Positions 39,913-48,406 of a stretch of DNA of 49,957 nt are shown here, one piece after another. Origin of the DNA: Microcaldota archaeon. Lineage in GTDB: Archaea; Micrarchaeota; Micrarchaeia; Micrarchaeales; Micrarchaeaceae. Made by a program: the position numbers and the translations under genes. Where the stretch lies: NCBI GenBank assembly GCA_028866715.1, contig JAGWHO010000008.1, positions 1 through 49,957 on the forward strand, in the 5' to 3' direction. The notes below the pieces were generated by a model. It saw nothing but the letters and a program-made list of their open reading frames with translations. It was not told where the DNA came from and made no database searches. Numbering within the stretch: position 1 is the first letter of the stretch; each line of letters opens with the position of its first letter.

Positions 39913-40971
39913 ATGCACAGAGGCATTATCGTATACATAGTAATCATAATAATCATAGCCGCAGTGGCTTATTACGAGACCGGATTCAGGTCAGTGCTCA
40001 CCCAGAATACGAGCACAATCATACCGTCAAACAATCCCCATAGCACTACAACGACGATAACAGGATCAAAAAGCACGACAACCCTGATACCGTTCGTAAG
40101 CTCATGCTCCAACGTGACGCTCACGTCAAGGCTACTCAATGCAAGCACCAGCGTCCAGTGCCAGTGGGCAGGCGGCCTTCTGGGCGTATGGGTCGCTTCA
40201 GGCCCCAGCGCGTCAGAACACCTCACTGTCCTCGGAGCTGATGGCAAGCTCTATGTCAACCAGACCGCAAGCTACTGCCAGCCAACGTTCTTCCAGAACT
40301 TCACTGCGCCAAAGCAGAGATATCAGGTAACGCTCACCACAAGCGGCGACGTATCCTCAAGCTGCCTCTCGACATGGGCATACGGGATAATCAACACCAC
40401 GACAAACCCGCCGCAGAACAAGGTATACACCAACGTCTATAACGGGAACTTCTCAAGCGGGACATATGCAGGTTGGAACGCAACTGGCCCGGGCTTCGGT
40501 ACAGCGCCGTTCAACATAACATACGGCAATTCAAAGCAGTGTTATCTTGGCCAGCCGTGGTCTGGATATACAGGCAATTACTTCGCAACGACGTACAACT
40601 GCGGCCTGACGAACGCTGCAGGCAACATAACCTCGAGCCCATTCATAGTCAACGGGACAAAGCCGTTCCTGAACTTCAAGCTGATAAGCCCTGCTGACGC
40701 GAACATATACATAACAATTCTTTCTAACGGCAAGCGCGCTATAACCGCTTATTACAACACATACAACTACTCGGCAAGCACGAATCCTGCATCTACCTTC
40801 CAGAATGCGAGCATACCCTTAGCAACGCTCTCAGGAAAGCCTGTCCAGGTCAGGGTCGTCGCACAGGAATTGAAGAAGCAGACGTTCATAGCTGCAGGGG
40901 ATTTTGCGCTGTCGAACAAGCCGAAGCAGCAGCAGGGCATAATCACGAACCTGACGTTCAACCAGTCCTGA
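39913..40971 (+). CDS. secreted or membrane-anchored surface protein
   Basis: This 352-residue protein has a hydrophobic N-terminus (IIVYIVIIIIIAAVAYY), a Thr/Ser-rich stalk (STTTTITGSKSTTTLIPF) and an outside domain with many N-x-S/T sequons and about seven Cys. Two domain parts are likely: one around CSNVTLTSRLL to CLSTWAYGIINTT, another starting VYTNVYNGNFSSGTYAG, which resembles a carbohydrate-binding-like beta sandwich. No enzymatic motif. It is unlike the 568-residue protein at 16424 in sequence but similar in style. Confidence 0.65.
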   Translation: MHRGIIVYIVIIIIIAAVAYYETGFRSVLTQNTSTIIPSNNPHSTTTTITGSKSTTTLIPFVSSCSNVTLTSRLLNASTSVQCQWAGGLLGVWVASGPSASEHLTVLGADGKLYVNQTASYCQPTFFQNFTAPKQRYQVTLTTSGDVSSSCLSTWAYGIINTTTNPPQNKVYTNVYNGNFSSGTYAGWNATGPGFGTAPFNITYGNSKQCYLGQPWSGYTGNYFATTYNCGLTNAAGNITSSPFIVNGTKPFLNFKLISPADANIYITILSNGKRAITAYYNTYNYSASTNPASTFQNASIPLATLSGKPVQVRVVAQELKKQTFIAAGDFALSNKPKQQQGIITNLTFNQS

Positions 40972-40986
40972 TACGATCATGATGGC

Positions 40987-41556
40987 ATGATTCTTTCCAA
41001 TATACCCCTATCGCTCTGGCCATTCGTCGGTTTCATCGTCTCGTGGATCATACTTGCGATGGTCTTCAAGAGCAAAAGGACTGCAGAGCGCGCATCAGTG
41101 CGCCAGAACCTGCCAGGCAGGCTGCTCATGCTCGCGTCTTTCATAATCATATTCTTCGTTGCGCCGCTCTCGCCTGCGGGAATTATCCCGCAAGTACAGA
41201 ATCTTTACATCTATGCCGGGTTTGCGATAGAGGCAATGGGCCTTGCGTTCATGATATGGGCCAGGATAATCCTCGGCAGGAACTGGAGCATGGACGTGGT
41301 TTTCAAGAAGAACCATCAGCTCATAATGGCAGGCCCTTACAGGATAGTGAGGCATCCGATATACACAGGCGTGATTGCCCTGTTCCTTGGAGCTGCGATA
41401 TACTCAGGCATCTGGCTCAGCCTTGCAGCACCGATCCTATGCTTCTTAGGGCTGCTCTTCAAGTCAAGGAGCGAGGAGGAGCTGCTCTCCCATCATTTCA
41501 AAAATTATGCACAGTACAGAAAGAAAGTCAAGGCAATAATCCCATTTGTTTATTAG
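40987..41556 (+). CDS. isoprenylcysteine carboxyl methyltransferase-like membrane protein
   Basis: This 189-residue membrane protein has about five hydrophobic segments. The diagnostic end reads AGPYRIVRHPIYTGVIALFL and then EEELLSHHFKNYAQYRKKVK, matching the ICMT/PEMT-type methyltransferase signature RHPxYxG. In prokaryotes these enzymes methylate lipids or other membrane substrates with SAM; the real substrate is unknown. It follows the surface protein by 15 bases. Confidence 0.8.
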   Translation: MILSNIPLSLWPFVGFIVSWIILAMVFKSKRTAERASVRQNLPGRLLMLASFIIIFFVAPLSPAGIIPQVQNLYIYAGFAIEAMGLAFMIWARIILGRNWSMDVVFKKNHQLIMAGPYRIVRHPIYTGVIALFLGAAIYSGIWLSLAAPILCFLGLLFKSRSEEELLSHHFKNYAQYRKKVKAIIPFVY

Positions 41557-41588
41557 CCTTTGGTTTCCTATAACACATTGGTGGAAAC

Positions 41589-41876
41589 ATGATAGGCCTA
41601 GCAAAGCAAAAGGTTCCAAACGGGAAGCTCCTGATAGTGAAGCTCGAGCACGAGGACGGCAAGATAACGTGCGTAGAGCTGTTGGGCGACTTTTTCCTGT
41701 ACCCTGAAGAGACGGTTTACAAGATAGAGGGCGCGATAAAGGGCATGGACGTCAACACCAGCGAAACCGACATAATATCAAAGGTCAAGGCGATCGCAGA
41801 AGCTGAGAAGGCCACGATGCTGGGCATAACCCCAGAGGCGATAGCTCAGACAGTCAAGGCTGCGGTGAAGCAGTGA
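41589..41876 (+). CDS. lplB: lipoate-protein ligase, small subunit (accessory domain)
   Basis: This 95-residue protein matches the C-terminal domain of lipoate ligase, which in Thermoplasma is a separate protein needed for lipoate adenylation. Visible pattern: GLAKQKVPNGKLLIVKLEHE, then GDFFLYPEETVYKIEGAIKG. Its TGA overlaps the GTG of the next gene as GTGA, so the two are translationally coupled, consistent with a 1:1 complex. Confidence 0.8.
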   Translation: MIGLAKQKVPNGKLLIVKLEHEDGKITCVELLGDFFLYPEETVYKIEGAIKGMDVNTSETDIISKVKAIAEAEKATMLGITPEAIAQTVKAAVKQ

Positions 41877-42619
41877 ACTGGCGCGTTCTCGCACTTGAGG
41901 CGCATGACGCCTACTTCAACATGGCTGCCGACCAGGCGATAAGCGAGGCAGTCTCAGGCGACGATGCGCCTGCGACCATACGATTCTACACATGGAAGCC
42001 CAGCGCAGTCTCAATCGGCTGTTTCCAGTCGATGAAAGACGAGGTAAACATAGAGCGATGCCGGGAATTGGATGTGGACTGGGTGCGAAGGAGGACCGGC
42101 GGAGGCGCTGTATTCCATGACGCCAGCGGCGAGCTTACGTACAGCGTCATAGCAAAGGAGCACCATCTTCCTGCAGGGATACACGAGAGCTATCGGCACA
42201 TCTCGGCATGGATAATAGACGGCCTGAAGAGCGTCGGAATAGAAGCAACTTACGCGCCGATCAACGACATAGTAGTGCAGGGCAGGAAGATATCGGGCAA
42301 CGCCCAGACTAGAAGAGAAGGCATATTCCTCCAGCACGGCACAATCCTCTACGATCTGGATGTGATGAAGATGTTCTCTGTCCTGAAGGTCGACGCTGCA
42401 AAGATATCAGACAAGATGGTCAAGAGCGTCGAGGAGCGCGTGACAAAGGTCCTCAACCATGCGGACATAACTCAAGAAGAGCTGTATGACGCCATGCTCA
42501 AGAGCTTCACCGACGGGAAAGAGTACAGCATGGGCGCAATGTCAGAGAATGAGCTCACAAGAACCAAGGAGCTTGCCGAAACAGTCTACAAGACAGACGC
42601 ATGGAACTTCAGCAGATAG
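41873..42619 (+). CDS. lplA: lipoate-protein ligase, catalytic subunit
   Basis: This 248-residue enzyme attaches lipoate to E2/GcvH domains. Signature segments are YFNMAADQAISEAV, the RRTGGGAVFHD loop, and the catalytic KISGNAQTRREG with the Lys. GTG start at 41873, coupled to lplB. Its last 11 bases overlap the convergent lipA gene. The presence of both a ligase and lipoyl synthase implies lipoylated targets elsewhere in the genome. Confidence 0.9.
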   Translation: MNWRVLALEAHDAYFNMAADQAISEAVSGDDAPATIRFYTWKPSAVSIGCFQSMKDEVNIERCRELDVDWVRRRTGGGAVFHDASGELTYSVIAKEHHLPAGIHESYRHISAWIIDGLKSVGIEATYAPINDIVVQGRKISGNAQTRREGIFLQHGTILYDLDVMKMFSVLKVDAAKISDKMVKSVEERVTKVLNHADITQEELYDAMLKSFTDGKEYSMGAMSENELTRTKELAETVYKTDAWNFSR

Positions 42620-43484
42620 CTCTGTTCTTTACCATCGCGGCTACAAAGTGCTCTCCCGCTCTGTACGAGCTTCTGACAAATGGCCCGGACGCGACATACT
42701 TGAAGCCAAGCTCTAACGCGATTTTCCTGTAATGTTCGAACCTCTCAGGCGTTATGTACTCCTTCACGTCTACATGGTTGCCCTTCGGCTTCAGGTACTG
42801 GCCCAGCGCAAGGAAATCCACATCAGCGTCCTTAAGGTCTTTCATGGCCTGGATGATCTCGTTATCAGTCTCTCCTATCCCAAGCATCATGGCGGATTTC
42901 GTGTATCTTGTGCCGTCTATCCCCTTCACTCTTTTCAATACGCTGAGCGACTGCCTGTAATCCGCCCGTCTGTCCCTCACTGCAGCAGTGAGCCTCTCTA
43001 CCGTTTCTATGTTGTGCCCAACCACGTCAGGCTTTGCATCAACAAGGATCTTAAGGCACTCTGCATCGTCCCTGAAGTCAGGGATTAGCACCTCTACAAG
43101 CGTATCGGGATTGATTCTCTTTATCTCTGCAACGCAGTTCGCAAAATGCCCCGCGCCCTGATCCGGAAGATCGTCCCTGCACACCGATGTTATCACGATG
43201 TACGGAAGCTTCCACTCCATGACAACCTTTGCGAGCTTCTGAGGCTCCAACGGGTCTATGGCCGCGCCCCTTGCGCTCTTAGGGACCGCGCAGAACCTGC
43301 ACCCGCGGGTGCAGAGCTCCCCAAGGACCATGAACGTGGCAGTGCCGCCGCTCCAGCACTCTGTTATGTTCGGGCAGTTCGCCTCGACGCAGACGGTGTG
43401 CAGGCCAAGATCGCCTATCGTGCCCTTTATCTCGGCATACCTCTCTGTTGACACCGGCTTTATCGACAGCCATTCTGGTTTCAA
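42609..43484 (-). CDS. lipA: lipoyl synthase LipA
   Basis: This 291-residue radical-SAM enzyme adds sulphur to octanoyl groups. TTG at 43484 gives the family start MKPEWLSIKPV; the upstream open frame to 43694 runs inside the divergent gene and is not part of it. Auxiliary cluster Cys are 32, 37 and 43 (CVEANCPNITEC), and the radical-SAM cluster Cys are 58, 62 and 65 (CTRGCRFC). Both clusters are complete. The 3' end overlaps lplA tail-to-tail. Confidence 0.92.
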   Translation of the reverse strand: MKPEWLSIKPVSTERYAEIKGTIGDLGLHTVCVEANCPNITECWSGGTATFMVLGELCTRGCRFCAVPKSARGAAIDPLEPQKLAKVVMEWKLPYIVITSVCRDDLPDQGAGHFANCVAEIKRINPDTLVEVLIPDFRDDAECLKILVDAKPDVVGHNIETVERLTAAVRDRRADYRQSLSVLKRVKGIDGTRYTKSAMMLGIGETDNEIIQAMKDLKDADVDFLALGQYLKPKGNHVDVKEYITPERFEHYRKIALELGFKYVASGPFVRSSYRAGEHFVAAMVKNRAIC

Positions 43485-43510
43485 ACCACTACCCCAGAGA
43501 GTGGCACATC

Positions 43511-43525
43511 TAAATTTATTAAATC
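43511..43525. promoter_or_regulatory. shared AT-rich promoter between lipA and the DUF763 gene
   Basis: TAAATTTATTAAATC lies about 27 bases before the ATG at 43545 and about 34 bases before the lipA start at 43484 on the other strand. One AT-rich box may serve both directions. Confidence 0.4.
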
Positions 43526-43544
43526 TTACCCCTAAGATAGATCG

Positions 43545-44609
43545 ATGCAGAACCTTACACTTCTCCCTCTCCACGGCGGCAAGGCGCCAAGATGGCTCTT
43601 CCACAGAATGGTAAGGCTGAGCGGCCTGGTGTCCGAAGCGATAATCAACGAGTATGGCACCTCCGGCTTCATAGAGCGCCTGAGCGACCCTCAATGGTTC
43701 CAGGCGCTATCATGCGTTATAGGATACGACTGGCACAGCAGCGGCACAACAACCGTTACAGTAGGCGCGCTCAAGGAAGCGCTTAACGGCACTTCGGACA
43801 TCTACATTGCCGGAGGCAAGGGCAAGCAGGGCACTGCAACTCCCGAGCAGATAACAGAGGGCACGGACAGCATGTCTATACCTGATATGGCAGAGACATT
43901 CAAGGATCACAGCAGGCTTGCCGCAAAGATAGATTCTGCTCTGATTTACGACGACATCGGCATATACCACCACGCGTTCATCTTCTCAAAGGACAGGGAA
44001 TGGGCCGTTGTGCAGCAGGCGATGCACGCGAAACAGAGAATGGCGATAAGGTTCCAGATAAACGGCAATAGAGTAAACAGGAACGACATGACAAACGAGA
44101 CCAACAACGCAATAGATTCGGAATTCAGGGCAGAGACTATGGACCTCACGTTCGAGAAGAACAGGCAGGCAAAGGAAGCGAGCCTCGCCCTTGTAAATGA
44201 GGACATAAGCAAGATAGAGAGCGTATACAGGCTGCCTAGGCGCCATGATATAATTCCCGAAGACCTCTCGCCAAGGGCAATAAAGCTGCTCAAAGAGGCA
44301 AACGAGATGCAGCCTGAGAGCTACGAGAAGCTGATGAAGATGAAAGGGATGGGCAGGAAGACGCTGCGATCCATAGCAATAATGTCGTCGCTCCTCTACA
44401 ACAACGAGATCTACAAGCGCGACCCTATAATGTACTCGTACAATTTAGGTGGCAAGGACGGCATACCATACAGAATAAATACCAATGATTATGATAATGT
44501 TGTAAACGCGATGTCGGACATAGTCAAATCAATCAAACTGCAGCCAAAGGAGCAGGACAACATACTGAAATCGCTGAACAGGCAGGTGAGCCTGGCATAC
44601 TCAAGGTGA
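43545..44609 (+). CDS. DUF763 protein
   Basis: This 354-residue protein matches the DUF763 pattern: MQNLTLLPLHGGKAPRWLFH with RMVRLSG, then DPQWFQALSCVIGYDWHSSG, and KIDSALIYDDIGIYHHAFIF. The C-terminal part has a helix-hairpin-helix-like segment (SYEKLMKMKGMGRKTLRSIA), which suggests DNA or RNA binding. The family is common in archaea and hyperthermophiles but its function is not known to me. It is followed by cysS after 4 bases. Confidence 0.85.
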   Translation: MQNLTLLPLHGGKAPRWLFHRMVRLSGLVSEAIINEYGTSGFIERLSDPQWFQALSCVIGYDWHSSGTTTVTVGALKEALNGTSDIYIAGGKGKQGTATPEQITEGTDSMSIPDMAETFKDHSRLAAKIDSALIYDDIGIYHHAFIFSKDREWAVVQQAMHAKQRMAIRFQINGNRVNRNDMTNETNNAIDSEFRAETMDLTFEKNRQAKEASLALVNEDISKIESVYRLPRRHDIIPEDLSPRAIKLLKEANEMQPESYEKLMKMKGMGRKTLRSIAIMSSLLYNNEIYKRDPIMYSYNLGGKDGIPYRINTNDYDNVVNAMSDIVKSIKLQPKEQDNILKSLNRQVSLAYSR

Positions 44610-44613
44610 TTAA

Positions 44614-46044
44614 TTGACGCTGATGGTATACAACACCCTTTCAAGGCATAAGGAGGAATTCGTGCCCATGAACGGGAAAGCTGTCAATATGTTCGTCTGC
44701 GGCCAGACCGTCTACGACGACGCGCATCTGGGGCACGCGAAGGCGTACATAAGCTTCGACATAGTCGCGAGATGGCTCCGCTACTCAGGCTACAAGCTCA
44801 AGTACATACAGAACATAACTGACGTTGACGACAAGATAATAATCAGGGCCAAGGAGCGCGGCATAGATCCGTTTGAACTGGCGCGAGAGTACGAAAAGCG
44901 CTTCCTAGAGGACATGGAGGCTATAGGCGTAAAGGAAACCGTTTCTGAATACCCCAGATCGCACGACTTCATTGAAGCAATAACTGGCCAGATCCAGAAG
45001 CTCATAGACAACGGCGTCGCATACATGGTCGATGACGACATATACTTCAACGTAGACAAATTCCCGGATTATACAAAGCTGTCAGGCATGAAGATAGACG
45101 AGCTCGGAAAGCACAGGATAGAGCCGAAAGAGGGCAAGATCAACCAGTACGATTTTGCGCTGTGGAAGGCAGCAAAACAGGGCGAGCCGTCATGGAAGAT
45201 AACGCTTAAGGTAAACAAGAAGAAGGCTGAGCTCAACGGCAGGCCAGGCTGGCACATAGAGGACACTGCCATAACGCACGAGATATTCGGCCCGCAGTAC
45301 GACCTGCATGGAGGCGCAAGCGAACTCATATTCCCGCATCATACAAACGAGATAGCTCAATCGGAGGCAGCATACGGTAAGAAGCCGTTCGTAAAGTACT
45401 GGATGCACTGCGGCATCCTGAACATCAAGGGCGTAAAGATGAGCAAGAGCCTCAAGAACTTCGTGACGATAAGGGAGGTGCTCAAGGATTACGATGCAGA
45501 AGTTCTCAGGTATCTGTTTGCCTCGACTCACTACAGGAAAGAGGTCAATTACACTGAAGAGCTGATGGACACCGCGAGGAAGCAGCTCGGTTACATGTAC
45601 TCTGCCATGAGCCTGTTCTACAACATGCCCGAGAAGGCAGACAAGGCCGCAGATGCCGAGGTTGCAGAGATAGTTGAGAAGCTAAAGAAGGAATTCTCTG
45701 CGGCAATGGACGACGACATCAACACATCACTGGCGCTCTCGAGGCTCGTCATAGCCATAAACCAGCTAAGGCTGCTTGCAGATTCGAAGAAAAGCGTAAG
45801 CAAGCAGGTGAAGGACGAAGCCATAAAGGAGATACTGTCACTTGCAAATGTCCTAAACATACTCAGGAGCGATTCCTACAAAAGGAAGATACCGGAAGCA
45901 GCAACCTCTCTGATAAAGGAGCGCGAGCAGCTCAGAAAGAAGAAGAAGTTCCTTGAATCTGACGCGATCAGGGCGCGCCTAAAGGACGAGTTTAAGATAT
46001 CGATTGAGGATTCAGAGACAGGGACTCTCTGGTACTGGGATTAA
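44614..46044 (+). CDS. cysS: cysteinyl-tRNA synthetase
   Basis: This 476-residue class I synthetase has Cys29 (zinc and substrate ligand), the HLGH form of the HIGH motif at residues 38-41 and KMSKS near residue 275. The start is TTG at 44614 or ATG at 44623; the family often starts MxLxVYNTL, and the GGTGAT site is closer to TTG. A C-terminal helical domain (residues ~320-420) is normal. The stop overlaps the Nudix gene by 4 bases (TTAA). Confidence 0.95.
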   Translation: MTLMVYNTLSRHKEEFVPMNGKAVNMFVCGQTVYDDAHLGHAKAYISFDIVARWLRYSGYKLKYIQNITDVDDKIIIRAKERGIDPFELAREYEKRFLEDMEAIGVKETVSEYPRSHDFIEAITGQIQKLIDNGVAYMVDDDIYFNVDKFPDYTKLSGMKIDELGKHRIEPKEGKINQYDFALWKAAKQGEPSWKITLKVNKKKAELNGRPGWHIEDTAITHEIFGPQYDLHGGASELIFPHHTNEIAQSEAAYGKKPFVKYWMHCGILNIKGVKMSKSLKNFVTIREVLKDYDAEVLRYLFASTHYRKEVNYTEELMDTARKQLGYMYSAMSLFYNMPEKADKAADAEVAEIVEKLKKEFSAAMDDDINTSLALSRLVIAINQLRLLADSKKSVSKQVKDEAIKEILSLANVLNILRSDSYKRKIPEAATSLIKEREQLRKKKKFLESDAIRARLKDEFKISIEDSETGTLWYWD

Positions 46045-46454
46045 TCCGCGAGACTAAGCGCGATGCCTATGCTCTTCTCGAGCCCTGGGGTTGTGTCAAA
46101 GCCATTTATCTCGCTTGGGTCTACCCATCTGTAATCGGTATGTTCCCAATCAAGCTTGACCTCAAATCCCTTCCTAAGCTCGACCAGTACAGGACATACG
46201 TACCAGGTCTTTCCTATCTTATCGTCAACGATCTTGTATGGGTCGCCAACCACCAGCTTTGCAACATCGTCTTTGCTTGCGCTTATCTCCTCTCTTAGCT
46301 CTTCAAGCACCTTTTCCCTCACAGGCGCGAGCTCATCGATAAATCCGGTGATGCCGCTCCATTTGCCTGTATAATTCGCGACTCTGCTGCCTCGCTTCAA
46401 TAAAAGTATCTTCTTCTCCCACACTGCGACTATCCCAAGCACTGGTGCCGCCAT
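46041..46454 (-). CDS. Nudix hydrolase with a variant Nudix box
   Basis: The 137-residue protein has the Nudix fold: PVLGIVAVWEKKILLLKRGS, then the box GFIDELAPVREKVLEELREE followed by ISAS. Compared with the canonical GX5EX7REUXEEXGU, the first Glu is Ala and the Arg is Glu, while the other Glu residues of the metal site remain. It probably hydrolyses a nucleotide or related pyrophosphate. Substrate unknown. Confidence 0.8.
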   Translation of the reverse strand: MAAPVLGIVAVWEKKILLLKRGSRVANYTGKWSGITGFIDELAPVREKVLEELREEISASKDDVAKLVVGDPYKIVDDKIGKTWYVCPVLVELRKGFEVKLDWEHTDYRWVDPSEINGFDTTPGLEKSIGIALSLAD

Positions 46455-46563
46455 AGAAGTAGAATAATTTATCCGTCCATCAGGAAATTTCGGGAGCTTT
46501 TTATCGAAATCACCGGCAGCTTATATATCTCCTTCTCTGCTGCTGTCTCAGGCACAGGATTAC

Positions 46564-47079
46564 CTACTCATTGTTTTCCGGCATGTCTCCCTTCCTGTCA
46601 ATGAGCTTCTTTCCGAGCTCTGCCCTTGCGTCAAGCTGTGCCTTCATGTTTGCCATGTCTTCCGGCTTGAGCACCTTCTCGAGAATGTATTTCGAATAAT
46701 CTAGAGATATCTGCGATAAATCCATAAGTATCGCCTGCAGCTCTGCAGTCTGCAAGGTCAGGGACTTTGTAGGCTTCAGTATCTCGACGCCTGCAGGCGA
46801 GTACCTGAACGCTATGCCTATGAGCACAGACGGATGCTCCACAAGCACGTTGAGTATCGCGCTTGTGATGTAGATCCCATCTCTTTCTATCGGCTCCTCT
46901 ATCGAGCCGTGGCAGTAGACTACGCCCTTTTCCTTCAGGAGCCTTTGGTTCACCAGATCTACGAGAAGAGGCTGCAGCTCATCCTTGTTCTTGCTCTGCA
47001 TATCGAAGTATATCTTTGCCAGCACTCCGCCCTTCGCTATCTTCTCATCAGTCAGAATTTCAACGTCGTTCTTTGCCAT
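46564..47079 (-). CDS. conserved archaeal unknown protein (171 residues)
   Basis: The protein begins MAKNDVEILTDEKIAKGGVL and includes VVYCHGSIEEPIERDGIYIT, HPSVLIGIAFRYSPAGVEIL and a helical tail (KYILEKVLKPEDMANMKAQL). It reads like an archaea-wide conserved hypothetical. It has an alpha/beta part and a helical C-terminus. Its ATG follows the HisRS stop directly, so both are co-transcribed, which hints at a translation-related role (inference). Confidence 0.6.
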   Translation of the reverse strand: MAKNDVEILTDEKIAKGGVLAKIYFDMQSKNKDELQPLLVDLVNQRLLKEKGVVYCHGSIEEPIERDGIYITSAILNVLVEHPSVLIGIAFRYSPAGVEILKPTKSLTLQTAELQAILMDLSQISLDYSKYILEKVLKPEDMANMKAQLDARAELGKKLIDRKGDMPENNE

Positions 47080-48354
47080 TCAATTACCGTTTATTGTCTT
47101 TATTGCCTCTTCAATGCCCATGGACTGCTCATCGCCGCTGTCAAGGTTCCTTATCTTGACGTTATTGGCCTTCTCTTCCGCGTCCCCTATGATGAGCGCA
47201 TACCTGAATTTTAGCGAATTAGCGTATGCAAACTGGTGCGACAGGTTTCTTGTAGCGAGGTTTATCTCAGCGCCTATCCCGCTCGCCCTGAGCCTGTTTG
47301 CAACCTTGAGCGCGTAAGCGTAATTCGAGTCCTTCACAGTCGCAACGAACGCCTTCGCGTATGTGTGGTCAGGTGATTTCGAATAATCGAGCATGAAAAG
47401 CAGCTTGTCGATGCCGAATGATGTTCCCACAGCAGGCATCTGCTTGCCGCTGTAAAGCCCTATGAGCCTGTCGTATCTTCCACCGCCGCCTATGGAGCTG
47501 CCAACGTCCCTGTCTGCTGATTTGTACTCCCAGACCAATCCTGTGTAATAGTCGAGGCCTCGGACTACTGAGAAATTGACCGCAATCCTGGATTTCAGGC
47601 CGTATTGAGACACAAGCTCAAGCACTCCCCTAAGCTGAGCCGTCTTGCCATTGCTCCCGAGAAGCGCGTCAACATAATCTAGCTTCTCGTTGTTCGAGCC
47701 CTTCAGCGCTATGAACGACATTATCTGGTCAACTATCTCGTTGCTCAGCTTCAAAGCCCTGAGCATGTCAGCCACTTTATCCTCTCCTATCTTGTCAAGC
47801 TTGTCTATTATGCGCAAGATACTCGGCACGGTTTCAGCATTTACCCCGAACTTCTCTATAACAGCGTCGACCAACGCCCTGTCGTTGATATCGACGTAGT
47901 GATCTATCCCTACTGACTCAAGCGCAGTAGAGGCTGCGCCTATCACTTCAGCGTCAGTGAAAGGCGAGGTTCCTCCTACAATGTCGATATCGGCTTGCGT
48001 GAACTCCCAGTACCTAAGCCTCTGGGGCTCGTCTCTTCGCCATGCCTTGCCTATGTAATATCTCTTGAACGGCAACGGCAATTCCTGGTGCATGCCCATG
48101 TACCTTGCGAGCGATACCGTGTGGTCGTATCTCAGGCCGAGGTCCTGGTCCTTTATCTCGAATATTAGCTTCGCGTCTTCGCCGATGCTGTTCTTCGAGT
48201 TCAGCAGCTTCAGCGGCTCGAACGTCGGCGTGTCTATGCTAAGGAAGCCGAATCTCTGGAAAGAATCCTCTACCCTTTTCAGGAATTCGTTCCTGAAACG
48301 AGCCTCGTTCGGCATCAGGTCTCTTACCCCTCTTGGGAACGGTATGTCAGCCAT
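47080..48354 (-). CDS. hisS: histidyl-tRNA synthetase
   Basis: This is a 424-residue class II synthetase. Motif 2 is AWRRDEPQRLRYWEFTQADI, the His-binding loop is VVRGLDYYTGLVWEY, and motif 3 is SIGGGGRYDRLIGLY. The C-terminal anticodon domain starts near residue 330. Normal length. Transcribed with the downstream 171-residue gene. Confidence 0.95.
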   Translation of the reverse strand: MADIPFPRGVRDLMPNEARFRNEFLKRVEDSFQRFGFLSIDTPTFEPLKLLNSKNSIGEDAKLIFEIKDQDLGLRYDHTVSLARYMGMHQELPLPFKRYYIGKAWRRDEPQRLRYWEFTQADIDIVGGTSPFTDAEVIGAASTALESVGIDHYVDINDRALVDAVIEKFGVNAETVPSILRIIDKLDKIGEDKVADMLRALKLSNEIVDQIMSFIALKGSNNEKLDYVDALLGSNGKTAQLRGVLELVSQYGLKSRIAVNFSVVRGLDYYTGLVWEYKSADRDVGSSIGGGGRYDRLIGLYSGKQMPAVGTSFGIDKLLFMLDYSKSPDHTYAKAFVATVKDSNYAYALKVANRLRASGIGAEINLATRNLSHQFAYANSLKFRYALIIGDAEEKANNVKIRNLDSGDEQSMGIEEAIKTINGN

Positions 48355-48406
48355 ATGGCTCTACTCATTATCGGAAAACCTTTGTTCTGAAAACTTAATA
48401 ACGCTT

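Noticed and set aside
43485-43694. N-terminal extension of LipA
   Set aside because: It lies inside the DUF763 gene on the other strand. The TTG at 43484 gives the normal family start.
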